A stretch of 64,000 bases of DNA from Dasyornis broadbenti (Eukaryota > Chordata > Aves > Passeriformes > Dasyornithidae). The stretch covers positions 313,481 to 377,480 of the forward strand of contig VZRN01001126.1 of NCBI GenBank assembly GCA_013397935.1, in the 5' to 3' direction. The notes below the pieces were generated by a model. It did not search any database and had not been told where the DNA came from. It was given only the letters and a program-made list of their open reading frames with translations. The stretch's first letter is position 1; the number at the start of each line of letters is the position of its first letter. Below are positions 61,255 to 64,000 of this stretch, one piece after another. A program made the translations under genes and the position numbers.

Positions 61255-61475
61255 GTGTCAGGGGAGGGTTAGGTTGGGTATTAGGGAAAGGCTTTTCCCC
61301 CAGAGGGTGGTCAGGCGCTGGAACAGGCTCCCCAGGGCAATGGTCACAGCCTCAAGGCTGCCAGGCTCTCAGGGATGCCCAGGGTGGGATTGTTGGGGTG
61401 TCTGTGCAGGGCCAAGAGCTGGACTCGATGATTCCTTGGGTGTCCCTTCCAACTCAGGATGATTCACTATCCCAC
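61255..61475 (+). mobile_element. CR1 LINE 3' end (5'-truncated)
   Basis: This is a well-preserved CR1 3' segment: 'cccagagggtggtcaggcgc', 'tggaacaggctccccagggc', 'aatggtcacagcc', 'cagggtgggattgttggggt', 'gctggactcgatgattcctt' and 'gtcccttccaactcaggatg'. It belongs to the same broad CR1 group as the copy at 460-815. The attctatg tail is almost gone (gattcactatcc). Overlapping open frames here (about 61155-61580) come from the repeat and are not genes. The true 5' border could be 20-40 bases upstream. Confidence 0.93.
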
Positions 61476-64000
61476 TTTCAAAGAGCTGTAGCCATCTACC
61501 GATGTCGTCACCCTCCTCGGTCCAGCAGCCTAAAGAAGGATGCCACTGGTGCAGCACCTCAGGACTATTTCAATTTATGAGAGGCTGTTACAGCTCCAAT
61601 TTAGCAACCCGAAAATCCATGCAGGACAAAGAAATGCAGCCATTGCTGTATTTCCCCCAACACTGCTTGGGTTCCTTGCCTGTGATGGGTCACAGGCACA
61701 CAGCAGAGTTTGGTCCTCTGCCTCTCTACCATCCCATTTTCTCCTTTCTAACCCTCTTGCAGCTCAGCTTTCAGGCAACCAGGCTAGGTCTAATTAATTT
61801 TAATGGGAATTAAACAGATTTTTCACAGAATCGTAGACATCCTGAGTTTTGGTAGACTTCTTGGCTGGGCTCTGTGTTCTGTCCATTCACAGTGCTGCCA
61901 GCTGCGCCTGAGGGAGGCAACCAGGTGCACCAGGTTCACTCTACCATCAAGGAAAGAGCCAGACACCTCCCAGGATGATTCAGAGCAGAGGTGGATTGAA
62001 TTACCCCATGGACCTGCCTGTCTCTCCATTATCTACAAGAGGCACCCAAGGAAACCAGACTCCCAACTTGAGAACCTCTCCTCATTGCCGAAATCTGGCT
62101 GTACAAATCCACCTCTACATGTTGCTGCAGATAAACATTCAGATGGATTGCAACACGCCGCCTTTCACAGCTCCTTTTGTTCTTCTCTTTGTTTACCTCT
62201 TATCACGGAGCAATTGTGGTTTCCGCATATTGAATTTTTCAAAGGAAAGCTCCGACACACAAATATGTATCCCAGTTGACTTTGAAAACAGCTCTGGATT
62301 TTAACAGCGAGGCCAATTTTCTGTCACTCCACAGCAAGTCATCTCTGAGGAGCCACTCTGGTATGCTTTGGCTTTAGCAGGAGCTGCCAAGCATTAGCAG
62401 CAGTATCTGCCATCCTTCTGGGCCACGCAGGAACGCGCCGTGTGTGCTATCAGCCACTTCTGGGCTTGATCCAAAGCTTATTGAAAACAGCAGGAGTCTT
62501 TCCACGGGGTTAATTGGGCTGGGAAGTCAGTTCTCACAGCAGAACAAGCACTTTACATGTTCATCAGTACATGACAGACAGGTGGGTTTGGAATGTTTCA
62601 TGACAAAGGGGCCTGAGCTTTGGCCAGACTGAGGGGTCTGTTCCCCGCTGTCGGGGCCCATGTGGGTCTGGTGTTGCAGTCTCTCATCTCTGTGCCCTTC
62701 AAATGCTGATGGGGGGCACTAATCTTCCTTTGCTAGGCTGGGCATGACTTCTCATACACACAGGGGTTTCACAAGTGAAGATAAGAGCCTTTTCCAACAC
62801 TAAGCTCCTCTCTATCTGCTCCATCCAGCATTCTGATTTGAATAACTGGGCTGTCAAGTAATCTCAGACGTGCTCTCCAGTTTATGGCTTAGGTTTTCAT
62901 TTTTATGCAATTAGAAGTGGGAACATTTATCTGCTTTCAAAGGAGACTGTTCCGTCTTCCTCCCTCCCACTGCAACCTCCACACCCTCCCCTTCAATCAG
63001 CTGTGTCTCAAACTGTAAGGGAACTGGAGTAATTTGCTTCACATCGTTAAAACAAATTATTGTATCAAACAAAGGTGACCTGAGCCAAAGTCCATTTAAG
63101 TCTACAAGTCTCTGGGGACTTCAAAGAAATTCCTGTTCCCACTGGCAAGGAGTATATTAGGAAACCAGGATTAGTGTCCATGCTCATGATTTCTGCCACA
63201 GGAGTGTTCCTGTCTTGCGCAGGACCTTGTGCAGGTTTTCCCCTTTCCTTCCCTGCTACACAAGGGGATGGGTGGTGGATGATGAACCCCATGGGTGCTG
63301 ATGATTGACTCTGCTAGAAGATACTTTGTTTGGGCAGCTGTGGAGTCCAGCTTAAAATAAATAAATAGGAAATGTCAGAACGGCAATGAATGGGAAAGCA
63401 CAATGCTGGGGTGACCACCCCTAGAGCTGAGCTGGAGAAGACCAAGAATAAAGGATCACACCACACTTCTGTGTGTGGGGGGGGTGGTGAGGCGGTGCTG
63501 GGGGCACCTCTGAGAAAAGAGGCACTGGGGTGGGATCCAGGCTGTAGGCAGAGCCAGGGCATGTGTGCATCTTTGGCTGAGTGTACAGGCAATGGCACGC
63601 ATCTGCGAGGCAATGAACGTTCCTCAGGCCTTCAGAGAAGGCGGCTACCTTCACTAAGCCTTTAGCAGTGCTAGCAATGGCTTCAGAGACAGATAATTAA
63701 AAGGAAATCTGTCCAGCAGACAGATTTGCCAGAGACAAAAGCCATATATCCAGCACAGGAGCAGTCTGATTTCCCGAAGAGCTCATATCTCCTTTGGACA
63801 GTACGTGACATTACGCATTCAGCACATTCCGTACACAGATTTTTCCCTTTCAATTTTGCTGATTGCAGGCAGATTCCCTGGAGTGGTCTGAGCTCCTGTG
63901 CTAAAGGCAGCTCTTAAAAAGCAACACAAACTGTCCAAGCAAAGGTCTGAGAGCAAACGGACAAACAAAACAACCCTGGTCAGGAAATAAAATACAACTG

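Larger units (their letters stand above)
37894..64000 (-). other. WNT7B: WNT7B intron 1, 3' part (exon 1 not found)
   Basis: This is sequence upstream of exon 2 in the direction of transcription. WNT7 exon 1 should encode a short hydrophobic leader ending ...VKL plus two bases of a Gly codon. I looked for the reverse complement of that ending beside a splice donor and for a CpG-rich promoter, and saw neither, so the start is probably beyond 64000. Contents: a MIR-like remnant at 40480-40576, a 28-bp tandem duplication at 41142-41197, an A/C-rich tract at 41340-41450, CR1 ends at 46715-46925, 49625-49849 and 61255-61475, a poly(A) signature at 51912-51955, and several A or T runs. The stretches 37930-39415, 41460-46700, 46930-49620, 49860-51900, 51960-59230 and 59260-61250 contain nothing else I can support. 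In the last stretch, 61480-64000, I also find no gene. Confidence 0.75.

Noticed and set aside
61826..61850. 'cacagaatcgtagac' as another CR1 tail
   Set aside because: Too short, and the following sequence does not match CR1.
1..64000. CRISPR array, operon, phage or plasmid genes, rRNA or intact tRNA
   Set aside because: No spaced direct repeats, bacterial genes or foldable tRNA were seen; content is vertebrate intron.
1..64000. endogenous retrovirus or LTR
   Set aside because: No paired LTR, primer-binding site or gag/pol/env-like frame was recognised.

Overview
The window looks like nuclear DNA from a bird, most likely a songbird-type genome. The evidence is four or more 5'-truncated CR1 LINE 3' ends with the avian tail, a few eroded MIR-like SINEs, scattered pentanucleotide microsatellites, low gene density and split coding exons with canonical splice sites. 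There is no bacterial, plasmid or phage content. Assembly defects are a 40-base N gap inside a microsatellite and one isolated N.

The only protein-coding content I can support is the middle of one gene, WNT7B, on the minus strand. Reading from high to low coordinates: intron 1 (37894-64000, 5' end not in window), coding exon 2 (37667-37893, 227 nt), intron 2 (10588-37666, 27,079 nt), coding exon 3 (10316-10587, 272 nt), and intron 3 (1-10315, 3' end not in window). Phases fit the WNT7 family layout: exon 2 is entered with a glycine codon split 2+1, a second glycine codon is split 1+2 across exons 2 and 3, and exon 3 ends on a codon boundary. The 165 whole codons in the two exons match WNT7B rather than WNT7A. 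Exon 1 (start codon and signal peptide) and exon 4 (lipidated serine, linker and C-terminal cysteine-rich domain) were not found and probably lie beyond the right and left edges.

Everything else, over 99% of the window, is intronic. It holds CR1 fragments at about 460-815 (-), 46715-46925 (-), 49625-49849 (+) and 61255-61475 (+), plus weaker ones. It also holds an old LINE-like fragment at about 16265-16556, MIR-like remnants, microsatellites, poly(A)/poly(T) runs, one 28-bp tandem duplication, and motif-level candidates for CTCF, RFX, FOX/SOX and E-box factors. Open frames of 150-290 codons in the introns show no recognisable domain and are treated as non-coding.

I see no undescribed multi-gene system. 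The most useful leads are a 52-unit pentamer tract that stays in frame while its sequence drifts from TTCTA to TTCCA, the pentamer tract containing the assembly gap, a CTCF-like pair pointing toward each other around exon 3, RFX-like sites near exon 2 and in intron 3, and a poly(A)-signal-plus-A-run signature that is uncommon in birds.
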